Assembly (NCBI RefSeq): GCF_016598595.1
Contig: NZ_CP066786.1
Coordinates: 3,309,501 to 3,373,500 of the forward strand
Direction of reading: 5' to 3'
DNA length: 64,000 nt
Origin: Martelella lutilitoris
Lineage (GTDB): Bacteria; Pseudomonadota; Alphaproteobacteria; Rhizobiales; Rhizobiaceae
Each line of letters opens with the position of its first letter. The stretch's first letter is position 1. This document shows, in pieces, positions 1 to 7,916 of this stretch. The notes beneath the pieces were generated by a model. It was not told the DNA's origin. It saw only the letters and a program-made list of their open reading frames with translations, and searched no databases. A program made the position numbers and the translations under genes.

Positions 1-550
1 CGCGAAGCGCTTCGATATAGCGGCCGGCAATGCCCTCCTCGTCGGCGATCGCAAGCAGCCTGTTGGCACGCGGATCACCGGCCGAATGCTGGGGATGGCC
101 AAGGCCCGGCACCTTCTGGCGTTCGGCCTTGAGCTGGGTCACGGCCTCCGTCGCCGCCTTCTCAATGTCGCCGTCAATCCGGTCGGCCGCTTCGACAACG
201 GATACGAGAAAACGACCGGCCTGTTCGGAAGAGCCGGCGACCACGCTGCCCATGCCGAGAATGCCGGCCGCCATCGCGCCCTGCCAGGCATCGGGCCCCG
301 CGGCAAGCGTCATGCGCGCGGCCTGGACGCTGGGGACGAGACCATGCTCGGCAATGGCGACAAGGCAGGAATCCATCATGCGGCGCTGGGCGGCATTCGG
401 CTTTTCACCGGTCACGAGCAGCCAGAAATAGTCGCTGAAATCGATTTTGCCGATCAGTTCGTTGCACAGGTCATGGCCGCGCACGGTGATGCTGTCTGCA
501 TCGGATTCAGCAATTGCAGTGAAGGCGCCGTCTTGTTTTCCAATTCGCAC
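1..550 (-). CDS. Citryl-CoA lyase / citrate synthase superfamily protein (3' end outside window)
   Basis: Reading the minus strand from a GTG at 550-548, preceded by GGGAG, gives about 183 residues with the citrate-synthase-fold signature VPGLGHPQHSAGDPRAN near residue 150. This resembles proteins annotated as citryl-CoA lyase, which cleave or form citryl-CoA-type thioesters. The N-terminus (ITVRGHDLCNELIGKIDF) also fits that subfamily rather than TCA-cycle citrate synthase, which has a longer N-terminal region. The gene runs off the left edge, so the catalytic Asp region is not visible. It is divergent from the IclR gene at 775, with a palindrome at 563-577 directly upstream. The real substrate is unknown; a C-C lyase acting after the LigAB ring cleavage is an inference from context. 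Confidence 0.75.
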   Translation of the reverse strand, partial: MRIGKQDGAFTAIAESDADSITVRGHDLCNELIGKIDFSDYFWLLVTGEKPNAAQRRMMDSCLVAIAEHGLVPSVQAARMTLAAGPDAWQGAMAAGILGMGSVVAGSSEQAGRFLVSVVEAADRIDGDIEKAATEAVTQLKAERQKVPGLGHPQHSAGDPRANRLLAIADEEGIAGRYIEALR

Positions 551-562
551 AACAAACTCCCT

Positions 563-577
563 TTTCGGTATGCGAAA
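563..577. promoter_or_regulatory. Palindromic operator candidate TTTCG-N5-CGAAA
   Basis: A perfect 5-5-5 palindrome (TTTCG GTATG CGAAA) sits 13 bp upstream of the GTG of the citryl-CoA-lyase-like gene, in the divergent region shared with an IclR regulator. A second arm, CCGAAAT at 591-597, makes a larger imperfect inverted repeat with TTTCGG at 563-568. The same 15-bp geometry recurs at 44301 and 50996, and imperfectly at 35367, 36438, 41989 and 52097. IclR-family operators are commonly palindromes of this size. Binding is inferred. Confidence 0.55.
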
Positions 578-774
578 TAATTTCCTCTTGCCGAAATCGT
601 AGAGAGCAATTAGTCTAGCGTCAAGTTGAAAGCGCAATGCCCGGTCAGGAGGATCGGCAAGCCGCCTTCATCGGGAGGAAGATCAGGTCCCGTACGGAGG
701 GAATGAGCCTTGTTTTCATTAAGCGGCTCACCCACTCTGGCGCCTTAGGGATCTTGTTCTTGAGGAAAACTGAC

Positions 775-1596
775 GTGGCTGAAATTCTGAAATTCGTCGA
801 AGACAGCGACAGGCCTGCCGAATTCGTGGAGGCGCTTGCCAAGGGGCTTGCGATCCTCGAATGCTTCGACGCCGCCCATTCCGAGATGACGCTGAGCGAG
901 GTGGCGCGCCGCGTCGGCCTTTCGCCGGCAGCCGCCCGCCGCAGCCTGATCACGCTGCAGACGCTCGGCTATGTCGGCCAGACCAACAAGCATTTTCACC
1001 TGCGTCCCAAGGTGATGACGCTGAGTTCGGCCTTCTATTTCTCCGCTCATATCGACGAGGTGCTGCAGCCCAATCTGAGGGCGCTGGTCGAACAGTTCGG
1101 CGACGCGTCTTCTGTGGGCACGCTGGACGGCGATCATGTGATCTATGTCGCCCATGTCTCTGTGCAGCGCGCCCGCCGCGCCGCCGCCGTCATCGGCGCG
1201 CGCTATCCGGCAGGCGCCACCTCGCTCGGCCGCGTGCTTCTCGCCGGACAGTCCGACGAAGCGCTGGAACATTATCTTCAGACCGCCAAGCTTGAGGCGC
1301 TGACCTCCAAGACGGTCACCGACCCCGTTGTCCTGCGCGAAAAGATCATGGCCGTCCGCGCGGATGGTTATGCGACGACCGTCGACCAGCTCGACTACGG
1401 CATCACCGCGCTTGCGGTTCCCATCAGGAATTTCGAAGGCCGCACGATCGCGGCGCTTAACACCTCGGGCTACACCGGCATGGTGACGCCCGAAAGCATG
1501 ATCGCGGAACGACTGCCCGCGCTCAGGGAAGCGGCATCGCATATCGCGCATGCCATGAGCCGGTATCCGGTTCTGCAATCGACAATGGGAACCTGA
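775..1596 (+). CDS. IclR family transcriptional regulator (PcaR/PobR-like)
   Basis: The product is 273 residues from a GTG at 775, chosen because GAGGAAA lies 6 nt upstream; the in-frame ATG at 637 would add 46 residues unlike the family. A winged helix-turn-helix covers roughly residues 20-80 (EALAKGLAILECF, then LTLSEVARRVGLSPAAARRS-type sequence), followed by the IclR effector-binding domain with the LGRVLLAG and TVDQLDYGITALAVPI motifs. Such proteins often control beta-ketoadipate or aromatic-acid catabolism. It is divergent from the citryl-CoA-lyase gene and 43 bp upstream of the amidohydrolase/LigBA operon, so control of both is likely. The effector is unknown. Confidence 0.88.
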   Translation: MAEILKFVEDSDRPAEFVEALAKGLAILECFDAAHSEMTLSEVARRVGLSPAAARRSLITLQTLGYVGQTNKHFHLRPKVMTLSSAFYFSAHIDEVLQPNLRALVEQFGDASSVGTLDGDHVIYVAHVSVQRARRAAAVIGARYPAGATSLGRVLLAGQSDEALEHYLQTAKLEALTSKTVTDPVVLREKIMAVRADGYATTVDQLDYGITALAVPIRNFEGRTIAALNTSGYTGMVTPESMIAERLPALREAASHIAHAMSRYPVLQSTMGT

Positions 1597-1639
1597 CCGA
1601 GGGACAGGTTTTCCGCGCAGGTTCAAGGGAGGAGAAACC

Positions 1640-3112
1640 ATGTGCAGGCTTTGTGACATTTCCAGACGCCATCTGCCCTACCCGAACTTCGGACCCACGG
1701 GCGGCGGCATGGGCGTATCGGCGTACGCCACGCCTGTTGCCGAGGGTGTACCGGAAGCATGCGGCCGTGAAGGCCAGCGCACGCTGATCAAGAACGGCAT
1801 CATCCTCTCCATGGATGACAGCGTCGGCGACTTCGAGAAGGGCGATATCCTGATCGAGGGATCGCGCATCATCGAGATTGCCGAGACCATTTCGGCGGAT
1901 GACGCCATCGTCATCGATGCTTCCGGCAAGATCGTCATGCCCGGCTTCATCGACACGCATCACCATCAGTTCGAGACCGCGCTGCGCGGCCAGCTCGCAA
2001 ACGCCATCCTCATCAATGACGGCCTGCCGGCGAACGCCCAGAATTACTACGAGACCGTGCTGCAGTCCTTCTCCCTCGTCTACCGACCGGAGGATGTCTA
2101 CATCAACGAACTCTTCGGCGCGCTGTCGCAGCTCGATGCCGGGGTGACGACGGTGATGGATGTGAGCCAGATCCACCACTCTCCCGCCCATTCGGATGCC
2201 GTGGTCTCGGCGCTGAAGGATTCGGGCCGCCGTTCCGTCTTCGGCTATTTCGAGGGCTGGGGCGATGACGCGCAATATCCGGGCGACGCGGCGCGGCTGC
2301 GCGAGCAGTATTTCTCCTCCGATGACCAGTTGCTGACCATGATCATGGGCGGCGAGATCTACCTGCCCTTCCACGAGCAATCCTGGAAGGTCGGGCGCGA
2401 CCTCGACCTGCCGATCGCCCTCCACGTCGTCGGCACGTTCGGCATGCAGCCGACCTTCGACGGGCTTGGCGCAAACGGCGCGTTCGGCGAGGACAATATC
2501 TTCATCCACATGACCGGCATGTCGGATGACGGCTGGAAATATGCCCGCGACGCCGGGGCCCATATCTCGCTGTCCGTGCCGATCGAGATGCAGATGCGCC
2601 ACGGCACGCCGCCAATCCAGAAGGCCATCGACTATGGCATGAGCCTTTCGCTCTCCACCGACGTGGAATGCACGATGACCGCGGATTTCTTCACCCAGAT
2701 GCGCGCCATGGTCACCATGCAGCGCATGTTCGCCAATGAAAAGGCGCTGGCGGGCGAGGAGTACCCCGCCCTTCTGACCGCCCGCCAGGCGATCCGCGCG
2801 GCCACGATAGGCGGCGCGGAGGGTCTGAAGCTCGACCGCCGCACCGGCTCGCTGACGCCGGGCAAGGATGCCGACATCATCCTGCTCGACGCCGAGGCGC
2901 TCAATGTCGCGCCGCTCAATAATGTGCCCGGCACGGTCGTCACCCTGATGGAGCGCTCGAATGTCGACAGCGTGCTGGTGGCGGGCAAGGTGCGCAAATG
3001 GCAGGGCAAGCTCGTCGGCGCGGACATCGCCCATCTGCGCGGCGAACTGGAAAAAAGCCGCGACTACATTTTCGAAAAGGCCGGGATTGCCCGCTCGCTG
3101 TTCGGCGACTGA
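1640..3112 (+). CDS. Metal-dependent amidohydrolase (TRZ/ATZ, SsnA-like)
   Basis: The product is 490 residues, starting at an ATG after a strong GGGAGGAG. The amidohydrolase layout is clear: N-terminal beta-sandwich (IKNGIILSMDD), the HxH metal motif in FIDTHHHQFE, later metal histidines (ALHVVGT and FIHMTGMS), the catalytic Asp in LSTDVECT, and the C-terminal LTPGKDADIILLD strand. This places it with the cytosine deaminase/chlorohydrolase group, which hydrolyses C-N or C-Cl bonds on rings. The roughly 45-residue N-terminal extension starts MCRLCDISRR and contains a CxxC of unknown purpose. It is the first gene of an operon with LigB- and LigA-like proteins, so it may prepare a ring substrate or open a lactone/lactam. 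No substrate can be named. Confidence 0.82.
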   Translation: MCRLCDISRRHLPYPNFGPTGGGMGVSAYATPVAEGVPEACGREGQRTLIKNGIILSMDDSVGDFEKGDILIEGSRIIEIAETISADDAIVIDASGKIVMPGFIDTHHHQFETALRGQLANAILINDGLPANAQNYYETVLQSFSLVYRPEDVYINELFGALSQLDAGVTTVMDVSQIHHSPAHSDAVVSALKDSGRRSVFGYFEGWGDDAQYPGDAARLREQYFSSDDQLLTMIMGGEIYLPFHEQSWKVGRDLDLPIALHVVGTFGMQPTFDGLGANGAFGEDNIFIHMTGMSDDGWKYARDAGAHISLSVPIEMQMRHGTPPIQKAIDYGMSLSLSTDVECTMTADFFTQMRAMVTMQRMFANEKALAGEEYPALLTARQAIRAATIGGAEGLKLDRRTGSLTPGKDADIILLDAEALNVAPLNNVPGTVVTLMERSNVDSVLVAGKVRKWQGKLVGADIAHLRGELEKSRDYIFEKAGIARSLFGD

Positions 3113-3202
3113 GGCCCGGCCGGAAACGAGGAAATGGCACCCGCGATAACCCTTGATTGAGGGCGCGCGGGCGCGAGAGGACATCCGCAAGAGGAGAGAG
3201 CA

Positions 3203-4063
3203 TTGGCAAAACTCGTTGCAACACTGGCGTCGACCCACCATCCCTTCTATCTGAAGGCGACCACGGCGCCGCCCGAACAACAAATGCCCGAGGCGCCGAC
3301 ATGGAAGCGCAAGATCGAGGCTTACCGGGAGACGCTGGCAAAGGCGGAACCGGATGTTCTTGTGATGATCGGCTCCGATCATTTCCACCAGATCTTCCTC
3401 GACAACTGCCCGCAATTCCTGATCGGCAAGGCGGAGCGTTATGACGCGACCTTCTATAACGAAGAGCGCGAATTCGGCATTCCGAAATATGTGCTTGAGG
3501 GCGACGAGCCCATGTCGCGCTTCATGCACCAGCACCTGATGAACCAGAACTTCGATTTCGCCTTTTCCAACGAGCTGAAGATCGACCATTCGATCATCTG
3601 CCCGATCATCACCGTCAGGCCGCAGAATGATCTGCCGGTCGTGCCGATCTACACAAACATCTTCGCGCCGCCCCTGCACACCCCGAAGCGGTTCTATGAA
3701 GTCGGCCGCGCGATCCGCAAGGCGATCGACGACTACCCGTCCGACAAACGCGTCGCCGCGATCGGCACGGGGCATCTGTCGCTCGAGCTCGGCGGCCCGC
3801 GCCAATTCATGGAAACGGGGCCGGATCCGGAATTCGACCGGCAGGCGATCGAATGGCTGAAGAGCGGCGATATCGACGCTATTCTCGAAAACGTCACCCA
3901 TGAGAGCATGGCCCAGAGCGGCAATGCCACCCATGGCTTCCTGAACTTCATCCTGATGCTTGGCGTGGCCGGCCCGGAAGGGGCGGACTATGTCGACAAT
4001 CTCGACCTGTTCCACACCATGGAAGCCTATTTCACCTGGTATCCCAAGGAGGCCGCGGCATGA
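3203..4063 (+). CDS. LigB-type class III extradiol ring-cleavage dioxygenase, catalytic subunit
   Basis: The product is 286 residues with a TTG start at 3203 after AAGAGGAGAGAG. Typical LigB-family metal-site residues are present: H12 in STHHPFY, H60/H62 in GSDHFHQ, and H191 in GTGHLSLELGG. Enzymes of this family use Fe(II) to cleave catecholic rings next to the two hydroxyls, as in protocatechuate 4,5- or gallate dioxygenase. The gene overlaps the LigA-like gene by ATGA, the normal LigB-LigA pairing for a heterotetramer. Odd point: near residue 245, where the family usually has a metal-ligand Glu before a hydrophobic helix, the sequence is NATHGFLNF, with no Glu. The substrate is unknown; gallate- or protocatechuate-like compounds are plausible. 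Confidence 0.85.
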   Translation: MAKLVATLASTHHPFYLKATTAPPEQQMPEAPTWKRKIEAYRETLAKAEPDVLVMIGSDHFHQIFLDNCPQFLIGKAERYDATFYNEEREFGIPKYVLEGDEPMSRFMHQHLMNQNFDFAFSNELKIDHSIICPIITVRPQNDLPVVPIYTNIFAPPLHTPKRFYEVGRAIRKAIDDYPSDKRVAAIGTGHLSLELGGPRQFMETGPDPEFDRQAIEWLKSGDIDAILENVTHESMAQSGNATHGFLNFILMLGVAGPEGADYVDNLDLFHTMEAYFTWYPKEAAA

Positions 4064-4431
4064 GCAAATATTACGTCAACAAGTTCCTCTATACGGTCGA
4101 CCGCGACCCGGAACTCTTGCAGCGCTATATCGACGAACCGCGCACCTTCGTCGCCACCTGGGAACAGTCGATCGGCCCGAAGCTTCTGGGCAATGACGTG
4201 GAAGCCTCGACGGTGCACAGCCTGACCCATGAAGAGCGGGAGGCGCTGGTCAACCATGACTATCAGGCGCTGTTCGAGATGGGCGCGCATTTCTTCCTCA
4301 ACCTGACGCTCTTCATCGGCATCTATGACGAACCCTATATGAACAGGAGCGGCCCGCTGTCGTTCCAGCGGGAAATGGCCGCAAAGCTGCAACACTGGCG
4401 CGGCAAGGACTATCCGAGCGTCGAAACCTGA
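4060..4431 (+). CDS. LigA-type small subunit of the extradiol dioxygenase
   Basis: The product is 123 residues and overlaps the LigB-like gene by 4 nt (ATGA), which implies translational coupling. The sequence (KFLYTVDRDPELLQRYID, then LTHEEREALVNHDYQALFEMGAHFF) matches the small helical LigA subunit of protocatechuate 4,5-dioxygenase-type enzymes, which covers the active site of LigB. The length fits a stand-alone LigA domain (about 120-140 residues). It is the last gene of the operon, with an intrinsic terminator 31 bp downstream. Confidence 0.85.
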   Translation: MSKYYVNKFLYTVDRDPELLQRYIDEPRTFVATWEQSIGPKLLGNDVEASTVHSLTHEEREALVNHDYQALFEMGAHFFLNLTLFIGIYDEPYMNRSGPLSFQREMAAKLQHWRGKDYPSVET

Positions 4432-4461
4432 AGCGCCTCTTCCATCCTCCTGCATGACTTG

Positions 4462-4499
4462 CCGGGCGCAGACGGGATGCGCCCGGTCTTTTTGTTCTT
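4462..4499 (+). terminator. Rho-independent terminator of the amidohydrolase-ligBA operon
   Basis: A perfect 9-bp stem, CCGGGCGCA at 4462-4470 and TGCGCCCGG at 4478-4486, with a 7-nt loop, is followed by TCTTTTTGTTCTT. It lies 31 bp after the LigA-like stop codon on the same strand. This is the clearest intrinsic terminator in the window. Confidence 0.9.
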
Positions 4500-4595
4500 C
4501 GCAGGACGCATTTCAGGCGCTGCGGCGTTGCCGCCTCCGGCCAATTATGCTCTGTGAGGCGAGGGAATGAGGCATGTGAAATCCGGGAGGACTGA

Positions 4596-5714
4596 ATGGA
4601 TCCGCTTCTTCGGCGCAAGGAACACTTCATCGAGCGCGACGCGGTCTGCGCGCTGATCGAAAAGCTTGCCGACAATCTCGTCAACATCAAGGACGAGACA
4701 GGCGAATTCCTGCTGAGGCTGGAGGACGGTCGGGTGATCGACACCAAGGGCTGGGCCGGCTGGGAATGGACCCACGGCATCGGCCTTTACGGCCTGCTGA
4801 AATACCGGGAGATGACCGGCAGCGCGCTGGCGCTCGACATCATCACCCGCTGGTTCTCCGATCGTCTGGCCGAGGGCACGCCGACGCGCAACGTCAATAC
4901 GGTCGCGCCCTTCCTCACGCTCGCCCATCTTTACGAAGAAACGAGAAATCCGGTCTGGCGTCCCTACCTGGAGAGCTGGGCCGAATGGGTGATGCATGAC
5001 ATGCCGAGAACCGAGGACGGCGGCATCCAGCACATCGTCTACAATTCGGTCAACCACCAGCAGATGTGGGACGACACGCTGATGATGACCGTGCTGCCGC
5101 TCGCCAAGATCGGTCTCGTGCTCGACCGGCCCGACTATATCGAGGAGGCGAAATACCAGTTCCTGATCCACACCCAGTATCTTGCCGACCGCAAGACCGG
5201 GCTCTGGTATCACGGCTGGACCTTTGACGGGAACCACAGCTTCGCCAATGCGCTCTGGGCGCGCGGCAACAGCTGGGTGACCATCGCCATTCCCGAATTT
5301 ATCGACATGCTCACGCTTCCGGAAAGCGATCCGGTCGCCCGCCACCTGATCGCCACCTATCGTCGCCAGGCGCGCATGCTGAAGGAGACACAGGCCCCGT
5401 CGGGCCTCTGGCACACGCTGATCGACGATCCTGAAAGCTATGAGGAAGCGTCAGCCGCCGCTGGCTTTGCCTACGGCCTCCTGAAAGGCGTGCGGATGCG
5501 CCTGATCGGCCCGGAATACCTCGAAACGGCAGAACGCGCCGTCAAGGGCGTGGTCGACAATATCAGCGATGACGGCGAGTTGCTGAACGTCTCCTTCGGC
5601 ACCGCGATCGGCGCGGACCTCGACCACTACCGGGAGATCAAGCTTACCTCCATGCCCTACGGCCAGGCGATGGCGATGTTCTGCCTCAGCGAATATCTCC
5701 GGCAATACCTGTAG
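4596..5714 (+). CDS. Glycoside hydrolase family 105/88: unsaturated rhamnogalacturonyl hydrolase-like
   Basis: The product is 372 residues, ATG after GGGAGG. It shows the (alpha/alpha)6-barrel signatures of GH105/GH88: WEWTHGIGLYGLLKY, the catalytic Asp region QMWDDTLMMTVLPLA, and YHGWTFDGNHSFANALWARGNSW. Family members such as YteR/YesR hydrate the unsaturated uronic acid left by rhamnogalacturonan or pectin lyases and release it from rhamnose. There is no signal peptide, so it probably works in the cytoplasm on imported disaccharides. It stands alone on the plus strand, convergent with the IclR regulator, close to an ABC importer and a GH78 rhamnosidase that fit the same substrate class. 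Confidence 0.85.
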   Translation: MDPLLRRKEHFIERDAVCALIEKLADNLVNIKDETGEFLLRLEDGRVIDTKGWAGWEWTHGIGLYGLLKYREMTGSALALDIITRWFSDRLAEGTPTRNVNTVAPFLTLAHLYEETRNPVWRPYLESWAEWVMHDMPRTEDGGIQHIVYNSVNHQQMWDDTLMMTVLPLAKIGLVLDRPDYIEEAKYQFLIHTQYLADRKTGLWYHGWTFDGNHSFANALWARGNSWVTIAIPEFIDMLTLPESDPVARHLIATYRRQARMLKETQAPSGLWHTLIDDPESYEEASAAAGFAYGLLKGVRMRLIGPEYLETAERAVKGVVDNISDDGELLNVSFGTAIGADLDHYREIKLTSMPYGQAMAMFCLSEYLRQYL

Positions 5715-5728
5715 GGCAATGCCGGCAG

Positions 5729-5751
5729 GAGCGGGAGCGAAGCCCCCGCTC
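5729..5751. terminator. Bidirectional hairpin between convergent genes
   Basis: GAGCGGG (5729-5735) pairs with CCCGCTC (5745-5751), and the arms extend inward with a short GC pair around a GAA loop. It lies between the ends of the GH105 gene and the IclR gene (stop at 5764). There is no U-run on either side, so it may block or stabilise transcripts rather than be a classic intrinsic terminator. Confidence 0.5.
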
Positions 5752-5763
5752 GCCTGAATGGCG

Positions 5764-6558
5764 TCAGGCGCTTTCGGCGACGTAACCGAGTGCCTGCGAG
5801 ACGTCATGGGTCGCCGTTTTCAAGAGCGCGACATAGTCATCCTTGCGGGCCTCGTCGAAGCGAAAAAGCGGGAAGGCGATGCTGATTGCCGCAATCGACT
5901 TGCCCACATGGTTGAGCACAGGTGCGGCGATGCAGCGCACGCCCGCCTCGCTCTCCTCGATCTCCTCCGCATAGCCGCCGGCGCGGACCGCGAGGAGCTC
6001 CTCGCGCAGCACCGCCTTGTCGGTTATCGTGTTGGGGGCGGTCACTTCCATCTGCATTTCCGCCAGCCTTTCCGCGATCTCCTCGTCGTCGCGGAAGGCA
6101 AGAAGCGCCTTGCCAAGCGAGGTCGAATGCAACGGATTGCGTTTGCCGAGCGTGGAGTTCATCGACAGGCTGTAGGTTGAATCATACTGGTGGATATAGA
6201 CGACGCGCTGCTCGCGCCCGTCGAGGATGCCGAGATTGATCGATTCCCCCGTGGCGCGCGACAGCCGGCCCATGGCCTTGTCGGCAACGCGCAGGATGTC
6301 GGCCTGGCTTTTCATCGTCTGGGCGGCGAGGCTGAACAGGCGCGGCGTCAGTTCGTAGCGTTCGCTGTCTTCATCCTGCGCCACATAGCCGAGCTCCATC
6401 ATCGTATGCAGCAGGCGGTGCGTGGTGCTTTTCGAGGTCATGGCGCAATGGGCGATCTCTGCCAGGGCGGCGCTGCGGCTTTCCGCCAGCGTCTCCAGCA
6501 CCGCAAAAACCTTAAGGACGGCGGCCACATTCTCCGTTTTCGGCCTGTTGTCTTTCAC
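5764..6558 (-). CDS. IclR family transcriptional regulator (KdgR-like)
   Basis: The product is 264 residues from a GTG at 6558, chosen for the GGAGG 6 nt upstream; upstream in-frame starts add a low-complexity leader (residues such as DATGGGGLA). The winged HTH (AALAEIAHCAMTSKSTTHRLLHTMMELGYV) is followed by the IclR ligand domain (HSTSLGKALLAF, then EEIEESEAGVRCIAAPVLN). It resembles KdgR-type regulators of pectin and rhamnose catabolism. It lies between GH105 and the sugar ABC operon, so both are likely targets. The palindrome at 12571-12594 upstream of the second binding-protein gene is a candidate site. Confidence 0.85.
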   Translation of the reverse strand: MKDNRPKTENVAAVLKVFAVLETLAESRSAALAEIAHCAMTSKSTTHRLLHTMMELGYVAQDEDSERYELTPRLFSLAAQTMKSQADILRVADKAMGRLSRATGESINLGILDGREQRVVYIHQYDSTYSLSMNSTLGKRNPLHSTSLGKALLAFRDDEEIAERLAEMQMEVTAPNTITDKAVLREELLAVRAGGYAEEIEESEAGVRCIAAPVLNHVGKSIAAISIAFPLFRFDEARKDDYVALLKTATHDVSQALGYVAESA

Positions 6559-6808
6559 TGCAAGTCCTCCACCACCTGTCGCATCCGTCCAATGCCGCTC
6601 GTCGCAATGCCGGGCAATGCCTTTTGTCAATTCGGGGACGCAGAGCTTTTAGTGTCTACCTGTCCCCCTGCCTAGCCTCAGAGACCGTGCAGCGACAAAA
6701 TACCTCAACCTGCGGAAGAAGACTCGCCTCCGAAGCCTCGCATGCGCCGGGCAGCGAGCCGGTGACCATCTTCCGCAGCCGGGTCGGGCCAGCCCGGCAT
6801 GTCGGCTA
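6559..6808. other. 250-bp gap between IclR gene and ABC ATPase gene
   Basis: No convincing gene is seen here. It holds the promoter side of the IclR gene (right of 6558) and the 3' end of the ABC operon. A GC-rich inverted repeat, GCCGGG ... CCCGGC, near 6778-6798 could fold after the ATPase gene stop on the minus strand. There is no U-tract. Confidence 0.4.
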
Positions 6809-7900
6809 TCAGACGAAGAGCGCCTCCTCAGTGTTGATGCGCTGGCCGTCCGCATCGAAGAGATGCTGATCGCCCGGATCGAAACCGACGCGGACCGTCT
6901 CGCCGACGCGATGCCTTTCCATCTGATGGGTCTGGAAAATAAGCGTCTTGCCGGATGGAAGATCGACGTGAACGATGGTTTCGCTACCGAGATATTCGAT
7001 GATGCGCACCCGCCCCTCTGTCTGGATCGCGCCGCTCTCCGGCTTGATCGCCTCAGGCCGCACGCAGACCGTGACGCGGCCATGGTCTTCGGAAAGCCCC
7101 GGCGGCAGCGGATGGGTTCCGAAATCATCGAGATCAAGCCTGCGTTCGGAGCCGGAGCCAGTAACCGTCGCCTCGATCATGTTGATCTTCGGCGAACCGA
7201 TAAAGCCGGCGACGAAAAGGTTTGCGGGTCTCGTGTAGAGTTCTTCCGGTGTCCCGACCTGTTCGATCTTGCCGGCGCGCAGCACCACGATCCGGGTCGC
7301 AAGCGTCATCGCCTCCACCTGGTCATGGGTCACATAGATCATCGTCGTCTTCAGCCGCTCGTAAAGGCTTGCCAGTTCGACGCGCATCTGCACACGAAGC
7401 TCGGCATCGAGGTTCGACAGAGGCTCGTCGAAGAGGAAGAGCTGCGGTTCGCGCACGATCGAGCGACCGATCGCGACACGCTGTTTCTGTCCGCCGGAGA
7501 GCTGGCGCGGTTTTCTGGCCATAAGCGGCTCGATCTGCAGGATGCGCGCCGCCTCGTCGACGCGGCGATCGATCTCGGCGCGGTCCATCTTCAGGTTCTG
7601 CAGACCGAAGGCGAGGTTCTTCCTGACACTCATATGCGGATAGAGCGCATAGGACTGGAACACCATGGAAAGCTCGCGCTTGGAGGCGGGAAGGTCATTC
7701 ACCACCTTGCCGTTGATGGCAATCGTGCCATCGGTAATCTCCTCAAGACCCGCGATCATGCGCAGGAGCGTCGACTTCCCGCAGCCCGAGGGGCCCACGA
7801 GGACGAGGAACTCGCCGTCATGGATTTCCAGGTTGAGGTCGTGCATCACCGACAGCGTGCCGTAGGACTTGCCGACTTTTCTGAGTTTGAGTTCAGCCAT
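6809..7900 (-). CDS. Sugar ABC transporter ATP-binding protein (MsmK/UgpC family)
   Basis: The product is 363 residues. Walker A GPSGCGKST (near 39-47), the signature LSGGQKQR, Walker B LFLFDEPLSNLD and the switch His in VTHDQ are intact. The C-terminal OB-fold/MalK regulatory domain (from about residue 240, VRPEAIKPESG) is typical of carbohydrate importer ATPases. It powers the importer encoded just upstream (two permeases 16 bp away, two binding proteins). ATPases of this class are often shared by several sugar importers in rhizobia. Confidence 0.93.
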   Translation of the reverse strand: MAELKLRKVGKSYGTLSVMHDLNLEIHDGEFLVLVGPSGCGKSTLLRMIAGLEEITDGTIAINGKVVNDLPASKRELSMVFQSYALYPHMSVRKNLAFGLQNLKMDRAEIDRRVDEAARILQIEPLMARKPRQLSGGQKQRVAIGRSIVREPQLFLFDEPLSNLDAELRVQMRVELASLYERLKTTMIYVTHDQVEAMTLATRIVVLRAGKIEQVGTPEELYTRPANLFVAGFIGSPKINMIEATVTGSGSERRLDLDDFGTHPLPPGLSEDHGRVTVCVRPEAIKPESGAIQTEGRVRIIEYLGSETIVHVDLPSGKTLIFQTHQMERHRVGETVRVGFDPGDQHLFDADGQRINTEEALFV

Positions 7901-7916
7901 TTTGTTCAGCTCCCAC

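Noticed and set aside
1523..4015. Long minus-strand ORF (830 codons) opposite the amidohydrolase and LigB genes
   Set aside because: Antisense shadow of GC-rich codons: low-complexity, His/Arg/Asp-rich product with no domain, while the plus strand has ribosome sites and clear enzyme families.
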